Source of the DNA: Brachyhypopomus gauderio
Lineage: Eukaryota > Chordata > Actinopteri > Gymnotiformes > Hypopomidae
Reading direction: 5' to 3'
Assembly: GCF_052324685.1 (NCBI RefSeq)
Contig: NW_027506919.1
Span: forward strand, 179,314 to 243,313
Length of the DNA stretch: 64,000 nucleotides
The translations under genes and the position numbers were made by a program. This document shows positions 22,068 to 35,870 of the stretch, one piece after another (position 1 is the stretch's first letter; each line of letters starts with the position of its first letter). Below the pieces are notes generated by a model. That model saw nothing but the letters and a program-made list of their open reading frames with translations. It did not search any database and was not told the origin of the DNA.

Positions 22068-25000
22068 TTCTATTATGTAAGCAGTTGTTAGGTCATGACA
22101 TTCAGCCTCATGCTGAAGAGCAACTGTCAAAACTTTAACACATACTGGGCTCTGTGGCGCAATGGATAGCGCATTGGACTTCTAGACGCAGGTGTGTGGC
22201 CATTCAAAGGTTGTGGGTTCGAGTCCCCCCAGAGTCGTTTTTTCTTTGAAAACAACAAAATTCATCGCTCCTCACTAATGACACCAATCCACAGTAAAAA
22301 GCCATGGCGTGGCGCCGTGGCTTAGCTGGTCATAGCGCCTGTCTAGTAAACAGGAAGTCCTGGGTTCAAATCCCAGCGGTGCCTTTCTATTATGTAAGCA
22401 GTTGTTAGGTCATGACATTCAGCCTCATGCTGAAGAGCAACTGTCAAAACTTTAACACATACTGGGCTCTGTGGTGCAATGGATAGCGCATTGGACTTCT
22501 AGACGCAGGTGTGTGGCCATTCAAAGGTTGTGGGTTCGAGTCCCACCAGAGTCATTTTTTCTTTGAAAACAACAAAATTCATCGCTCCTCACTAATGACA
22601 CCAATCCACAGTAAAAAGCCATGGCGTGGCGCCGTGGCTTAGCTGGTCATAGCGCCTGTCTAGTAAACAGGAAGTCCTGGGTTCAAATCCCAGCGGTGCC
22701 TTTCTATTATGTAAGCAGTTGTTAGGTCATGACATTCAGCCTCATGCTGAAGAGCAACTGTCAAAACTTTAACACATACTGGGCTCTGTGGCGCAATGGA
22801 TAGCGCATTGGACTTCTAGACGCAGGTGTGTGGCCATTCAAAGGTTGTGGGTTTGAGTCCCACCAGAGTCGTTTTTGCTTTGAAAACAACAAAATTCATC
22901 GCTCCTCACTAATGACACCAATCCACAGTAAAAAGCCATGGCGTGGCGCCGTGGCTTAGCTGGTCATAGCGCCTGTCTAGTAAACAGGAAGTCCTGGGTT
23001 CAAATTCCAGCGGTGCCTTTCTATTATGTAAGCAGTTGTTAGGTCATGACATTCAGCCTCATGCTGAAGAGCAACTGTCAAAACTTTAACACATACTGGG
23101 CTCTGTGGAGCAATGGATAGCGCATTGGACTTCTAGACGCAGGTGTGTGGCCATTCAAAGGTTGTGGGTTCGAGTACCACCAGAGTCGTTTTTTCTTTGA
23201 AAACAACAAAATTCATCGCTCCTCACTAATGACACCAATGCACAGTAAAAAGCCATGGCGCGGCGCCGTGGCTTAGCTGGTCATAGCGCCTGTCTAGTAA
23301 ACAGGAAGTCCTGGGTTCAAATCCCAGCGGTGCCTTTCCTTTATGTAAGCAGTTGTTAGGTCATGACATTCAGCCTCATGCTGAAGAGCAACTGTCAAAA
23401 CTTTAACACAAACTGGGCTTTGTGGCGCAATGGATAGCGCATTGGACTTCTAGACGCAGGTGTGTGGCCATTCAAAGGTTGTGGGTTCGAGTCCCACCCG
23501 AGTCATTTTTTTCTTTGAAAACAACAAAATTCATCGCTCCTCACTAATGACACCAATGCACAGTAAAAAGCCATGGCGTGGCACCGTGGCTTAGCTGGTC
23601 ATAGCGCCTATCTAGTAAACAGGAAGTCCTGGGTTCAAATCCCAGCGGTGCCTTTCTATTATGTAAGCAGTTGTTAGGTCATGACATTCAGCCTCCTGCT
23701 GAAGAGCAACTGTCAAAACTTAAACACATACTGGGCTCTGTGGCGCAATGGATAGCGCATTAGACTTCTAGACGCAGGCGTGTGGCCATTCAAAGGTTGT
23801 GGGTTCGAGTCCCATGGCGCGGCGCCATGGCTTAGCTGGTCATAGCGCCTGTCTAGTAAACAGGAAGTCCTGGGTTCAAATCCCAGCGGTGCCTTTCTAT
23901 TATGTAAGCAGTTGTTAGGTCATGACATTCAGCCTCATGCTGAAGAGCAACTGTCAAAACTTTAACACATACTGGGCTCTGTGGCGCAATGGATAGCGCA
24001 TTGGACTTCTAGACGCAGGTGTGTGGCCATTCAAAGGTTGTGGGTTCGAGTCCCCCCAGAGTCGTTTTTTCTTTGAAAACAACAAAATTCATCGCTCCTC
24101 ACTAATGACACCAATCCACAGTAAAAAGCCATGTCGTGGCGCCGTGGCTTAGCTGGTCATAGCGCCTGTCTAGTAAACAGGAAGTCCTGGGTTCAAATCC
24201 CAGCGGTGCCTTTCTATTATGTAAGCAGTTGTTAGGTCATGACATTCAGCCTCATGCTGAAGAGCAACTGTCAAAACTTTAACACATACTGGGCTCTGTG
24301 GTGCAATGGATAGCGCATTGGACTTCTAGACGCAGGTGTGTGGCCATTCAAAGGTTGTGGGTTCGAGTCCCACCAGAGTCGTTTTTTCTTTGAAAACAAC
24401 AAAATTCATCGCTCCTCACTAATGACACCAATCCACAGTAAAAAGCCATGGCGTGGCGCCGTGGCTTAGCTGGTCATAGCGCCTGTCTAGTAAACAGGAA
24501 GTCCTGGGTTCAAATCCCAGCGGTGCCTTTCTATTATGTAAGCAGTTGTTAGGTCATGACATTCAGCCTCATGCTGAAGAGCAACTGTCAAAACTTTAAC
24601 ACATACTGGGCTCTGTGGCGCAATGGATAGCGCATTGGACTTCTAGACGCAGGTGTGTGGCCATTCAAAGGTTGTGGGTTCGAGTCCCACCAGAGTCGTT
24701 TTTGCTTTGAAAACAACAAAATTCATCGCTCCTCACTAATGACACCAATCCACAGTAAAAAGCCATTGCGTGGCGCCGTGGCTTAGCTGGTCATAGCGCC
24801 TGTCTAGTAAACAGGAAGTCCTGGGTTCAAATCCCAGCGGTGCCTTTCCATTATGTAAGCAGTTGTTAGGTCATGACATTCAGCCTCATGCTGAAGAGCA
24901 ACTGTCAAAACTTTAACACATACTGGGCTCTGTGGCGCAATGGATAGCGCATTGGACTTCTAGACGCAGGTGTGTGGCCATTCAAAGGTTGTGGGTTCGA

Positions 25001-26037
25001 GTCCCACCAGAGTCATTTTTTCTTTGAAAACAACAAAATTCATCGCTCCTCACTAATGACACCAATGCACAGTAAAAAGCCATGGCGTGGCGTCGTGGCT
25101 TAGCTGGTCATAGCGCCTGTCTAGTAAACAGGAAGTCCTGGGTTCAAATCCCAGCGGTGCCTTTCCTTTATGTAAGCAGTTGTTAGGTCATGACATTTAG
25201 CCTCCTGCTGAAGAGCAACTGTCAAAACTTTAACACGTACTGGGCTCTGTGGCGCAATGGATAGCGCATTGGACTTCTAGACGCAGGTGTGTGGCCATTC
25301 AAAGGTTGTGGGCTTAAGTCCCACCAGAGTCATTTTTTCTTTGAAAACAACAAAATTCATCGCTCCTCACTAATGACACCAATGCACAGTCAAAAGCCAT
25401 GGCACGGCGCCGTGGCTTAGCTGGTCATAGCGCCTGTCTAGTAAACAGGAAGTCCTGGGTTCAAATCCCAGCGGTGCCTTTCTATTATGTAAGCAGTTGT
25501 TAGGTCATGACATTCAGCCTCATGCTGAAGAGCAACTGTCAAAATTTTAACACATACTGGGCTCTGTGGCGCAATGGATAGCACATTGGACTTCTAGACG
25601 CAGGTGTGGCCATTCAAAGGTTGTGGTTTCGAGTCCCCCCAGAGTCGTTTTTTCTTTGAAAACAACAAAATTCATCGCTCCTCACTAATGACACCAATCC
25701 ACAGTAAAAAGCCATGGCGTGGCGCCGTGGCTTAGCTGGTCATAGCGCCTGTCTAGTAAACAGGAAGTCCTGGGTTCAAATCCCAGCGGTGCCTTTCTAT
25801 TCTGTAAGCAGTTGTTAGGTCATGACATTCAGCCTCATGCTGAAGAGCAACTGTCAAAACTTTAACACATACTGGGCTCTGTGGCGCAATGGATAGCGCA
25901 TTGGACTTCTAGACGCAGGTGTGTGGCCATTCAAAGGTTGTGGGTTCGAGTCCCACCAGAGTCGTTTTTTCTTTGAAAACAACAAAATTCATCGCTCCTC
26001 ACTAATGACACCAATCCACAGTAAAAAGCCATTGCGT
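22068..26037 (+). tRNA. Block 7: 12 Thr/Arg units
   Basis: Solo Arg at 22148 (M). Thr starts with Arg code: 22311 ok, 22628 U, 22945 DT, 23262 Q, 23580 X, 23821 M, 24138 ok, 24455 ok, 24772 ok, 25089 K, 25406 M (15-base intron), 25721 ok. Thr 23580 is GGCACCG and has CCTAT in its anticodon stem, opposite ACAGG, so one pair is lost. Thr 25089 is GGCGTCG (U5-G68 wobble). The first K-class Arg of the window is here. Confidence 0.92.
23734..23814 (+). pseudogene. tRNA-Arg, 3'-truncated, G29A
   Basis: Same deletion; ATTAGAC, and an intron change (CAGGCGTG). Followed by a GGCGCCA Thr. Confidence 0.9.
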
Positions 26038-29000
26038 GGGGCCGTGGCTTAGCTGGTCATAGCGCCTGTCTAGTAAACAGGAAGTCCTGGGTTCAAATCC
26101 CAGCGGTGCCTTTCTATTATGTAAGCAGTTGTTAGGTCATGACATTCAGCCTCATGCTGAAGAGCAACTGTCAAAACTTTAACACATACTGGGCTCTGTG
26201 GTGCAATGGATAGCACATTGGACTTCTAGACGCAGGTGTGTGGCCATTCAAAGGTTGTGGGTTCGAGTCCCACCAGAGTCGTTTTTTCTTTGAAAACAAC
26301 AAAATTCATCGCTCCTCACTAATGACACCAATCCACAGTAAAAAGCCATGGCGTGGCGCCGTGGCTTAGCTGGTCATAGCGCCTGTCTAGTAAACAGGAA
26401 GTCCTGGGTTCAAATCCCAGCGGTGCCTTTCTATTATGTAAGCAGTTGTTAGGTCATGACATTCAGCCTCATGCTGAAGAGCAACTGTCAAAACTTTAAC
26501 ACATACTGGGCTCTGTGGCGCAATGGATAGCGCATTGGACTTCTAGACGCAGGTGTGTGGCCATTCAAAGGTTGTGGGTTCGAGTCCCACCAGAGTCGTT
26601 TTTTCTTTGAAAACAACCAAATTCATCGCTCCTCACTAATGACACCAATCCACAGTAAAAAGCCATTGCGTGGCGCCGTGGCTTAGCTGGTCATAGCGCC
26701 TGTCTAGTAAACAGGAAGTCCTGGGTTCAAATCCCAGCGGTGCCTTTCCATTATGTAAGCAGTTGTTGGGTCATGACATTCAGCCTCATGCTGAAGAGCA
26801 ACTGTCAAAACTTTAACACATTCTGGGCTCTGTGGCGCAATGGATAGCGCATTGGACTTCTAGACGCAGGTGTGTGGCCATTCAAAGGTTGTGGGTTCGA
26901 GTCCCACCAGAGTCGTTTTTGCTTTGAAAACAACAAAATTCATCGCTCCTCACTAATGACACCAATCCACAGTAAAAAGCCATTGCGTGGCGCCGTGGCT
27001 TAGCTGGTCATAGCGCCTGTCTAGTAAACAGGAAGTCCTGGGTTCAAATCCCAGCGGTGCCTTTCCATTATGTAAGCAGTTGTTAGGTCATGACATTCAG
27101 CCTCATGCTGAAGAGCAACTGTCAAAACTTTAACACATACTGGGCTCTGTGGCGCAATGGATAGCGCATTGGACTTCTAGACGCAGGTGTGTGGCCATTC
27201 AAAGGTTGTGGGCTTAAGTCCCACCAGAGTCATTTTTTTCTTTGAAAACAACAAAATTCATCGCTCCTCACTAATGACACCAATGCACAGTCAAAAGCCA
27301 TGGCGCGGCGCCGTGGCTTAGCTGGTCATAGCGCCTGTCTAGTAAACAGGAAGTCCTGGGTTCAAATCCCAGCGGTGCCTTTCCTTTATGTAAGCAGTTT
27401 TTAGGTCATGACATTTAGCCTCCTGCTGAAGAGCAACTGTCAAAACTTTAACACATACTGGGCTCTGTGGCGCAATGGATAGCGCATTGGACTTCTAGAC
27501 GCAGGTGTGTGGCCATTCAAAGGTTGTGGGTTCGAGTCCCACCAGAGTCGTTTTTTCTTTGAAAACAACAAAATTCATCGCTCCTCACTAATGACACCAA
27601 TCCACAGTAAAAAGCCATTGCGTGGCGCCGTGGCTTAGCTGGTCATAGCGCCTGTCTAGTAAACAGGAAGTCCTGGGTTCAAATCCCAGCGGTGCCTTTC
27701 CATTATGTAAGCAGTTGTTAGGTCATGACATTCAGCCTCATGCTGAAGAGCAACTGTCAAAACTTTAACACATACTGGGCTCTGTGGCGCAATGGATAGC
27801 GCATTGGACTTCTAGACGCAGGTGTGTGGCCATTCAAAGGTTGTGGGCTTAAGTCCCACCAGAGTCATTTTTTTCTTTGAAAACAACAAAATTCATCGCT
27901 CCTCACTAATGACACCAATGCACAGTCAAAAGCCATGGCGCGGCGCCGTGGCTTAGCTGGTCATAGCGCCTGTCTAGTAAACAGGAAGTCCTGGGTTCAA
28001 ATCCCAGCGGTGCCTTTCCTTTATGTAAGCAGTTTTTAGGTCATGACATTTAGCCTCCTGCTGAAGAGCAACTGTCAAAACTTTAACACATACTGGGCTC
28101 TGTGGCGCAATGGATAGCGCATTGGACTTCTAGACGCAGGTGTGTGGCCATTCAAAGGTTGTGGGTTCGAGTCCCACCAGAGTCGTTTTTTCTTTGAAAA
28201 CAACAAAATTCATCGCTCCTCACTAATGACACCAATCCACAGTAAAAAGCCATGGCGTGGCGCCGTGGCTTAGCTGGTCATAGCGCCTGTCTAGTAAACA
28301 GGAAGTCCTGGGTTCAAATCCCAGCGGTGCCTTTCTATTATGTAAGCAGTTGTTAGGTCATGACATTCAGCCTCATGCTGAAGAGCAACTGTCAAAACTT
28401 TAACACATACTGGGCTCTGTGGCGCAATGGATAGCGCATTGGACTTCTAGACGCAGGTGAGTGGCCATTCAAAGGTTGTGGGTTCGAGTCCCACCAGAGT
28501 CGTTTTTTCTTTGAAAACAACCAAATTCATCGCTCCTCACTAATGACACCAATCCACAGTAAAAAGCCATTGCGTGGCGCCGTGGCTTAGCTGGTCATAG
28601 CGCCTGTCTAGTAAACAGGAAGTCCTGGGTTCAAATCCCAGCGGTGCCTTTCCATTATGTAAGCAGTTGTTGGGTCATGACATTCAGCCTCATGCTGAAG
28701 AGCAACTGTCAAAACTTTAACACATTCTGGGCTCTGTGGCGCAATGGATAGCGCATTGGACTTCTAGACGCAGGTGTGTGGCCATTCAAAGGTTGTGGGT
28801 TCGAGTCCCACCAGAGTCGTTTTTGCTTTGAAAACAACAAAATTCATCGCTCCTCACTAATGACACCAATCCACAGTAAAAAGCCATTGCGTGGCGCCGT
28901 GGCTTAGCTGGTCATAGCGCCTGTCTAGTAAACAGGAAGTCCTGGGTTCAAATCCCAGCGGTGCCTTTCCATTATGTAAGCAGTTGTTAGGTCATGACAT

Positions 29001-31430
29001 TCAGCCTCATGCTGAAGAGCAACTGTCAAAACTTTAACACATACTGGGCTCTGTGGCGCAATGGATAGCGCATTGGACTTCTAGACGCAGGTGTGTGGCC
29101 ATTCAAAGGTTGTGGGCTTAAGTCCCACCAGAGTCATTTTTTTCTTTGAAAACAACAAAATTCATCGCTCCTCACTAATGACACCAATGCACAGTCAAAA
29201 GCCATGGCGCGGCGCCGTGGCTTAGCTGGTCATAGCGCCTGTCTAGTAAACAGGAAGTCCTGGGTTCAAATCCCAGCGGTGCCTTTCCTTTATGTAAGCA
29301 GTTTTTAGGTCATGACATTTAGCCTCCTGCTGAAGAGCAACTGTCAAAACTTTAACACATACTGGGCTCTGTGGCGCAATGGATAGCGCATTGGACTTCT
29401 AGACGCAGGTGTGTGGCCATTCAAAGGTTGTGGGTTCGAGTCCCACCAGAGTCGTTTTTTCTTTGAAAACAACAAAATTCATCGCTCCTCACTAATGACA
29501 CCAATCCACAGTAAAAAGCCATTGCGTGGCGCCGTGGCTTAGCTGGTCATAGCGCCTGTCTAGTAAACAGGAAGTCCTGGGTTCAAATCCCAGCGGTGCC
29601 TTTCCATTATGTAAGCAGTTGTTAGGTCATGACATTCAGCCTCATGCTGAAGAGCAACTGTCAAAACTTTAACACATACTGGGCTCTGTGGCGCAATGGA
29701 TAGCGCATTGGACTTCTAGACGCAGGTGTGTGGCCATTCAAAGGTTGTGGGCTTAAGTCCCACCAGAGTCATTTTTTTCTTTGAAAACAACAAAATTCAT
29801 CGCTCCTCACTAATGACACCAATGCACAGTCAAAAGCCATGGCGCGGCGCCGTGGCTTAGCTGGTCATAGCGCCTGTCTAGTAAACAGGAAGTCCTGGGT
29901 TCAAATCCCAGCGGTGCCTTTCCTTTATGTAAGCAGTTTTTAGGTCATGACATTTAGCCTCCTGCTGAAGAGCAACTGTCAAAACTTTAACACATACTGG
30001 GCTCTGTGGCGCAATGGATAGCGCATTGGACTTCTAGACGCAGGTGTGTGGCCATTCAAAGGTTGTGGGTTCGAGTCCCACCAGAGTCGTTTTTTCTTTG
30101 AAAACAACAAAATTCATCGCTCCTCACTAATGACACCAATGCACAGTCAAAAGCCATGGCACGGCGCCGTGGCTTAGCTGGTCATAGCGCCTGTCTAGTA
30201 AACAGGAAGTCCTGGGTTCAAATCCCAGCGGTGCCTTTCTATTATGTAAGCAGTTGTTAGGTTATGACATTCAGCCTCATGCTGAAGAGCAACTGTCAAA
30301 ACTTTAACACATACTGGGCTCTGTGGCGCAATGGATAGCGCATTGGACTTCTAGACGCAGGTGTGTGGCCATTCAAAGGTTGTGGGTTCGAGTCCCACCA
30401 GAGTCGTTTTTTCTTTGAAAACAACAAAATTCATCGCTCCTCACTAATGACACCAATCCACAGTAAAAAGCCATTGCGTGGCGCCGTGGCTTAGCTGGTC
30501 ATAGCGCCTGTCTAGTAAACAGGAAGTCCTGGGTTCAAATCCCAGCGGTGCCTTTCTATTATGTAAGCAGTTGTTAGGTCATGACATTCAGCCTCATGCT
30601 GAAGAGCAACTGTCAAAACTTTAACACATACTGGGCTCTGTGGTGCAATGGATAGCACATTGGACTTCTAGACGCAGGTGTGTGGCCATTCAAAGGTTGT
30701 GGGTTCGAGTCCCACCAGAGTCGTTTTTTCTTTGAAAACAACAAAATTCATCGCTCCTCACTAATGACACCAATCCACAGTAAAAAGCCATGGCGTGGCG
30801 CCGTGGCTTAGCTGGTCATAGCGCCTGTCTAGTAAACAGGAAGTCCTGGGTTCAAATCCCAGCGGTGCCTTTCTATTATGTAAGCAGTTGTTAGGTCATG
30901 ACATTCAGCCTCATGCTGAAGAGCAACTGTCAAAACTTTAACACATACTGGGCTCTGTGGCGCAATGGATAGCGCATTGGACTTCTAGACGCAGGTGTGT
31001 GGCCATTCAAAGGTTGTGGGTTCGAGTCCCACCAGAGTCGTTTTTTCTTTGAAAACAACAAAATTCATCGCTCCTCACTAATGACACCAATCCACAGTAA
31101 AAAGCCATTGCGTGGCGCCGTGGCTTAGCTGGTCATAGCGCCTGTCTAGTAAACAGGAAGTCCTGGGTTCAAATCCCAGCGGTGCCTTTCCATTATGTAA
31201 GCAGTTGTTGGGTCATGACATTCAGCCTCATGCTGAAGAGCAACTGTCAAAACTTTAACACATTCTGGGCTCTGTGGCGCAATGGATAGCGCATTGGACT
31301 TCTAGACGCAGGTGTGTGGCCATTCAAAGGTTGTGGGTTCGAGTCCCACCAGAGTCGTTTTTGCTTTGAAAACAACAAAATTCATCGCTCCTCACTAATG
31401 ACACCAATCCACAGTAAAAAGCCATTGCGT
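26038..31430 (+). tRNA. Block 8: 17 Thr/Arg units, ok/K alternation
   Basis: Thr starts with Arg code: 26038 ok, 26355 ok, 26672 ok, 26989 K, 27307 ok, 27624 K, 27942 ok, 28259 ok, 28576 ok, 28893 K, 29211 ok, 29528 K, 29846 ok, 30163 ok, 30480 ok, 30797 ok, 31114 ok. The longest stretch rich in intact Arg genes; none carries C61A, and no X or F unit occurs. T5 lies in the linkers of 27307, 27942, 29211 and 29846. Thr 26038 starts GGGGCCG (C3G). K-class units here carry T7 terminators and are 318 bp. Confidence 0.93.
26672..30162 (+). repeat. 1,904-bp tandem duplication with ok/K units
   Basis: The five units 26672-28258 (ok, K, ok, K, ok) recur at 28576-30162 at an offset of 1,904 bp, sharing CACATTCTGG in the first linker and T5 in two linkers. 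Within each copy an ok/K pair is itself doubled (635-bp step). The units at 26038, 26355 and 26672 also match those at 30480, 30797 and 31114 (4,442 bp). Confidence 0.8.
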
Positions 31431-32535
31431 GGCGCCGTGGCTTAGCTGGTCATAGCGCCTGTCTAGTAAACAGGAAGTCCTGGGTTCAAATCCCAGCGGT
31501 GCCTTTCCTTTATGTAGGCAGTTGTTAGGTCATGACATTCAGCCTCATGCTGAAGAGCAACTGTCAAAACTTTAACACATACTGGGCTCTGTGGCGCAAT
31601 GGATAGCGCATTGGACTTCTAGACGCAGGTGTGTGGCCATTCAAAGGTTGTGGGTTCGAGTCCCACCAGAGTCGTTTTTTCTTTGAAAACAACAAAATTC
31701 ATCGCTCCTCACTAATTACACCAATCCACAGTAAAAAGCCATGGCGTGGCGCCGTGGCTTAGCTGGTCATAGCGCCTGTCTAGTAAACAGGAAGTCCTGG
31801 GTTCAAATTCCAGCGGTGCCTTTCTATTATGTAAGCAGTTGTTAGGTCATGACATTCAGCCTCATGCTGAAGAGCAACTGTCAAAACTTTAACACATACT
31901 GGGCTCTGTGGCGCAATGGATAGCGCATTGGACTTCTAGACGCAGGTGTGTGGCCATTCAAAGGTTGTGGGTTCGAGTCCCACCAGAGTCGTTTTTTCTT
32001 TGAAAACAACAAAATTCATCGCTCCTCACTAATGACACCAATGCACAGTAAAAAGCCATGGCGCGGCGCCGTGGCTTAGCTGGTCATAGCGCCTGTCTAG
32101 TAAACAGGAAGTCCTGGGTTCAAATCCCAGCGGTGCCTTTCCTTTATGTAAGCAGTTGTTAGGTCATGACATTTAGCCTCCTGCTGAAGAGCAACTGTCA
32201 AAACTTTAACACATACTGGGCTCTGTGGCGCAATGGATAGCGCATTGGACTTCTAGATGCAGGTGTGTGGCCATTCAAAGGTTGTGGGTTCGAGTCCCAC
32301 CCGAGTCATTTTTTCTTTGAAAACAACAAAATTCATCACTCCTCACTAATGACACCAATGCACAGTAAAAAGCCATGGCGCGGCGCCGTGGCTTAGCTGG
32401 TCATAGCGCCTGTCTAGTAAACAGGAAGTCCTGGGTTCAAATCCCAGCGGTGCCTTTCCTTTATGTAAGCAGTTGTTAGGTCATGACATTTAGCCTCCTG
32501 CTGAAGAGCAACTGTCAAAACTTTAACACATACTG

Positions 32536-32616
32536 GGCTCCGTGGCGCAATGGATAGCGCATTGGACTTCTAGACGCAGGTGTGTGGCTATTCAAAGGTT
32601 GTGGGTTCGAGTCCCA
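32536..32616 (+). pseudogene. tRNA-Arg, 3'-truncated
   Basis: Same deletion; acceptor starts GGCTCCG and the intron end reads GGCT. Confidence 0.9.
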
Positions 32617-34361
32617 TGGCGCGGCGCCGTGGCTTAGCTGGTCATAGCGCCTGTCTAGTAAACAGGAAGTCCTGGGTTCAAATCCCAGCGGTGCCTTTCT
32701 ATTATGTAAGCAGTTGTTAGGTCATGACATTCAGCCTCATGCTGAAGAGCAACTGTCAAAACTTTAACACATACTGGGCTCTGTGGCGCAATGGATAGCG
32801 CATTGGACTTCTAGACGCAGGTGTGTGGCCATTCAAAGGTTGTGGGTTCGAGTACCACCAGAGTCGTTTTTTCTTTGAAAACAACAAAATTCATCGCTCC
32901 TCACTAATGACACCAATCCACAGTAAAAAGCCATGGCGTGGCGCCGTGGCTTAGCTGGTCATAGCGCCTGTCTAGTAAACAGGAAGTCCTGGGTTCAAAT
33001 CCCAGCGGTGCCTTTCTATTATGTAAGCAGTTGTTAGGTCATGACATTCAGCCTCATGCTGAAGAGCAACTGTCAAAACATTAACACATACTGGGCTCTG
33101 TGGAGCAATGGATAGCGCATTGGACTTCTAGACGCAGGTGTGTGGCCATTCAAAGGTTGTGGGTTCGAGTACCACCAGAGTCATTTTTTCTTTGAAAACA
33201 ACAAAATTCATCGCTCCTCACTAATGACACCAATGCACAGTAAAAAGCCATGGCGCGGCGCCGTGGCTTAGCTGGTCATAGCGCCTGTCTAGTAAACAGG
33301 AAGTCCTGGGTTCAAATCCCAGCGGTGCCTTTCCTTTATGTAGGCAGTTGTTAGGTCATGACATTCAGCCTCATGCTGAAGAGCAACTGTCAAAACTTTA
33401 ACACATACTGGGCTCTGTGGCGCAATGGATAGCGCATTGGACTTCTAGACGCAGGTGTGTGGCCATTCAAAGGTTGTGGGTTCGAGTCCCACCAGAGTCG
33501 TTTTTTCTTTGAAAACAACAAAATTCATCGCTCCTCACTAATTACACCAATCCACAGTAAAAAGCCATGGCGTGGCGCCGTGGCTTAGCTGGTCATAGCG
33601 CCTGTCTAGTAAACAGGAAGTCCTGGGTTCAAATTCCAGCGGTGCCTTTCTATTATGTAAGCAGTTGTTAGGTCATGACATTCAGCCTCATGCTGAAGAG
33701 CAACTGTCAAAACTTTAACACATACTGGGCTCTGTGGAGCAATGGATAGCGCATTGGACTTCTAGACGCAGGTGTGTGGCCATTCAAAGGTTGTGGGTTC
33801 GAGTACCACCAGAGTCGTTTTTTCTTTGAAAACAACAAAATTCATCGCTCCTCACTAATGACACCAATGCACAGTAAAAAGCCATGGCGCGGCGCCGTGG
33901 CTTAGCTGGTCATAGCGCCTGTCTAGTAAACAGGAAGTCCTGGGTTCAAATCCCAGCGGTGCCTTTCCTTTATGTAAGCAGTTGTTAGGTCATGACATTT
34001 AGCCTCCTGCTGAAGAGCAACTGTCAAAACTTTAACACATACTGGGCTCTGTGGCGCAATGGATAGCGCATTGGACTTCTAGATGCAGGTGTGTGGCCAT
34101 TCAAAGGTTGTGGGTTCGAGTCCCACCCGAGTCATTTTTTCTTTGAAAACAACAAAATTCATCACTCCTCACTAATGACACCAATGCACAGTAAAAAGCC
34201 ATGGCGCGGCACCGTGGCTTAGCTGGTCATAGCGCCTGTCTAGTAAACAGGAAGTCCTGGGTTCAAATCCCAGCGGTGCCTTTCCTTTATGTAAGCAGTT
34301 GTTAGGTCATGACATTTAGCCTCCTGCTGAAGAGCAACTGTCAAAACTTTAACACATACTG

Positions 34362-34442
34362 GGCTCCGTGGCGCAATGGATAGCGCATTGGACTTCTAGA
34401 CGCAGGTGTGTGGCCATTCAAAGGTTGTGGGTTCGAGTCCCA
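34362..34442 (+). pseudogene. tRNA-Arg, 3'-truncated
   Basis: Counterpart of 32536 at 1,826 bp (also GGCTCCG). The join reads CCATGGCGCCGCG, which gives the next Thr a C at base 1. Confidence 0.9.
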
Positions 34443-35870
34443 TGGCGCCGCGCCGTGGCTTAGCTGGTTATAGCGCCTGTCTAGTAAACAGGAAGTCCTG
34501 GGTTCAAATCCCAGCGGTGCCTTTCTATTATGTAAGCAGTTGTTAGGTCATGACATTCAGCCTCATGCTGAAGAGCAACTGTCAAAACTTTAACACATAC
34601 TGGGCTCTGTGGAGCAATGGATAGCGCATTGGACTTCTAGACGCAGGTGTGTGGCCATTCAAAGGTTGTGGGTTCGAGTACCACCAGAGTCGTTTTTTCT
34701 TTGAAAACAACAAAATTCATCGCTCCTCACTAATGACACCAATGCACAGTAAAAAGCCATGGCGCGGCGCCGTGGCTTAGCTGGTCATAGCGCCTGTCTA
34801 GTAAACAGGAAGTCCTGGGTTCAAATCCCAGCGGTGCCTTTCCTTTATGTAGGCAGTTGTTAGGTCATGACATTCAGCCTCATGCTGAAGAGCAACTGTC
34901 AAAACTTTAACACATACTGGGCTCTGTGGCGCAATGGATAGCGCATTGGACTTCTAGACGCAGGTGTGTGGCCATTCAAAGGTTGTGGGTTCGAGTCCCA
35001 CCAGAGTCGTTTTTTCTTTGAAAACAACAAAATTCATCGCTCCTCACTAATGACACCAATCCACAGTAAAAAGCCATGGCGTGGCGCCGTGGCTTAGCTG
35101 GTCATAGCGCCTGTCTAGTAAACAGGAAGTCCTGGGTTCAAATTCCAGCGGTGCCTTTCTATTATGTAAGCAGTTGTTAGGTCATGACATTCAGCCTCAT
35201 GCTGAAGAGCAACTGTCAAAACTTTAACACATACTGGGCTCTGTGGAGCAATGGATAGCGCATTGGACTTCTAGACGCAGGTGTGTGGCCATTCAAAGGT
35301 TGTGGGTTCGAGTACCACCAGAGTCGTTTTTTCTTTGAAAACAACAAAATTCATCGCTCCTCACTAATGACACCAATGCACAGTAAAAAGCCATGGCGCG
35401 GCGCCGTGGCTTAGCTGGTCATAGCGCCAGTCTAGTAAACAGGAAGTCCTGGGTTCAAATCCCAGCGGTGCCTTTCCTTTATGTAAGCAGTTGTTAGGTC
35501 ATGACATTTAGCCTCCTGCTGAAGAGCAACTGTCAAAACTTTAACACATACTGGGCTCTGTGGCGCAATGGATAGCGCATTGGACTTCTAGACGCAGGTG
35601 TGTGGCCATTCAAAGGTTGTGGGTTCGAGTCCCACCAGAGTCGTTTTTGCTTTGAAAACAACAAAATTCATCGCTCCTCACTAATGACACCAATCCACAG
35701 TAAAAAGCCATGGCGTGGCGCCGTGGCTTAGCTGGTCATAGCGCCTGTCTAGTAAACAGGAAGTCCTGGGTTCAAATTCCAGCGGTGCCTTTCTATTATG
35801 TAAGCAGTTGTTAGGTCATGACATTCAGCCTCATGCTGAAGAGCAACTGTCAAAACTTTAACACATACTG

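Larger units (their letters stand above)
5719..23579 (+). repeat. Higher-order repeat family B (six versions)
   Basis: Versions start at Thr 5719, 7812, 11972, 15815, 19976 and 22311, each beginning ok, U, DT, Q. The second to fifth continue X, a run of T units, (Q, X, T), F. The inner T run is 2, 3 and 4 units long in the versions at 7812, 11972 and 15815. The first version lacks the X and inner part, the fifth has a short inner part, and the sixth breaks off after X. The first five end with a fusion gene. Confidence 0.8.
31431..34448 (+). repeat. 1,826-bp duplication
   Basis: Units 31431, 31748, 32065 and 32382 correspond to 33257, 33574, 33891 and 34208. Shared marks are GTAGGCAG in the first linker, TAATTACAC in the first spacer, intron start GATGC and ATCACTCCTC in the third, and GGCTCCG Arg in the fourth. 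The second unit differs (ok against DT), suggesting conversion since the duplication. Confidence 0.8.
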
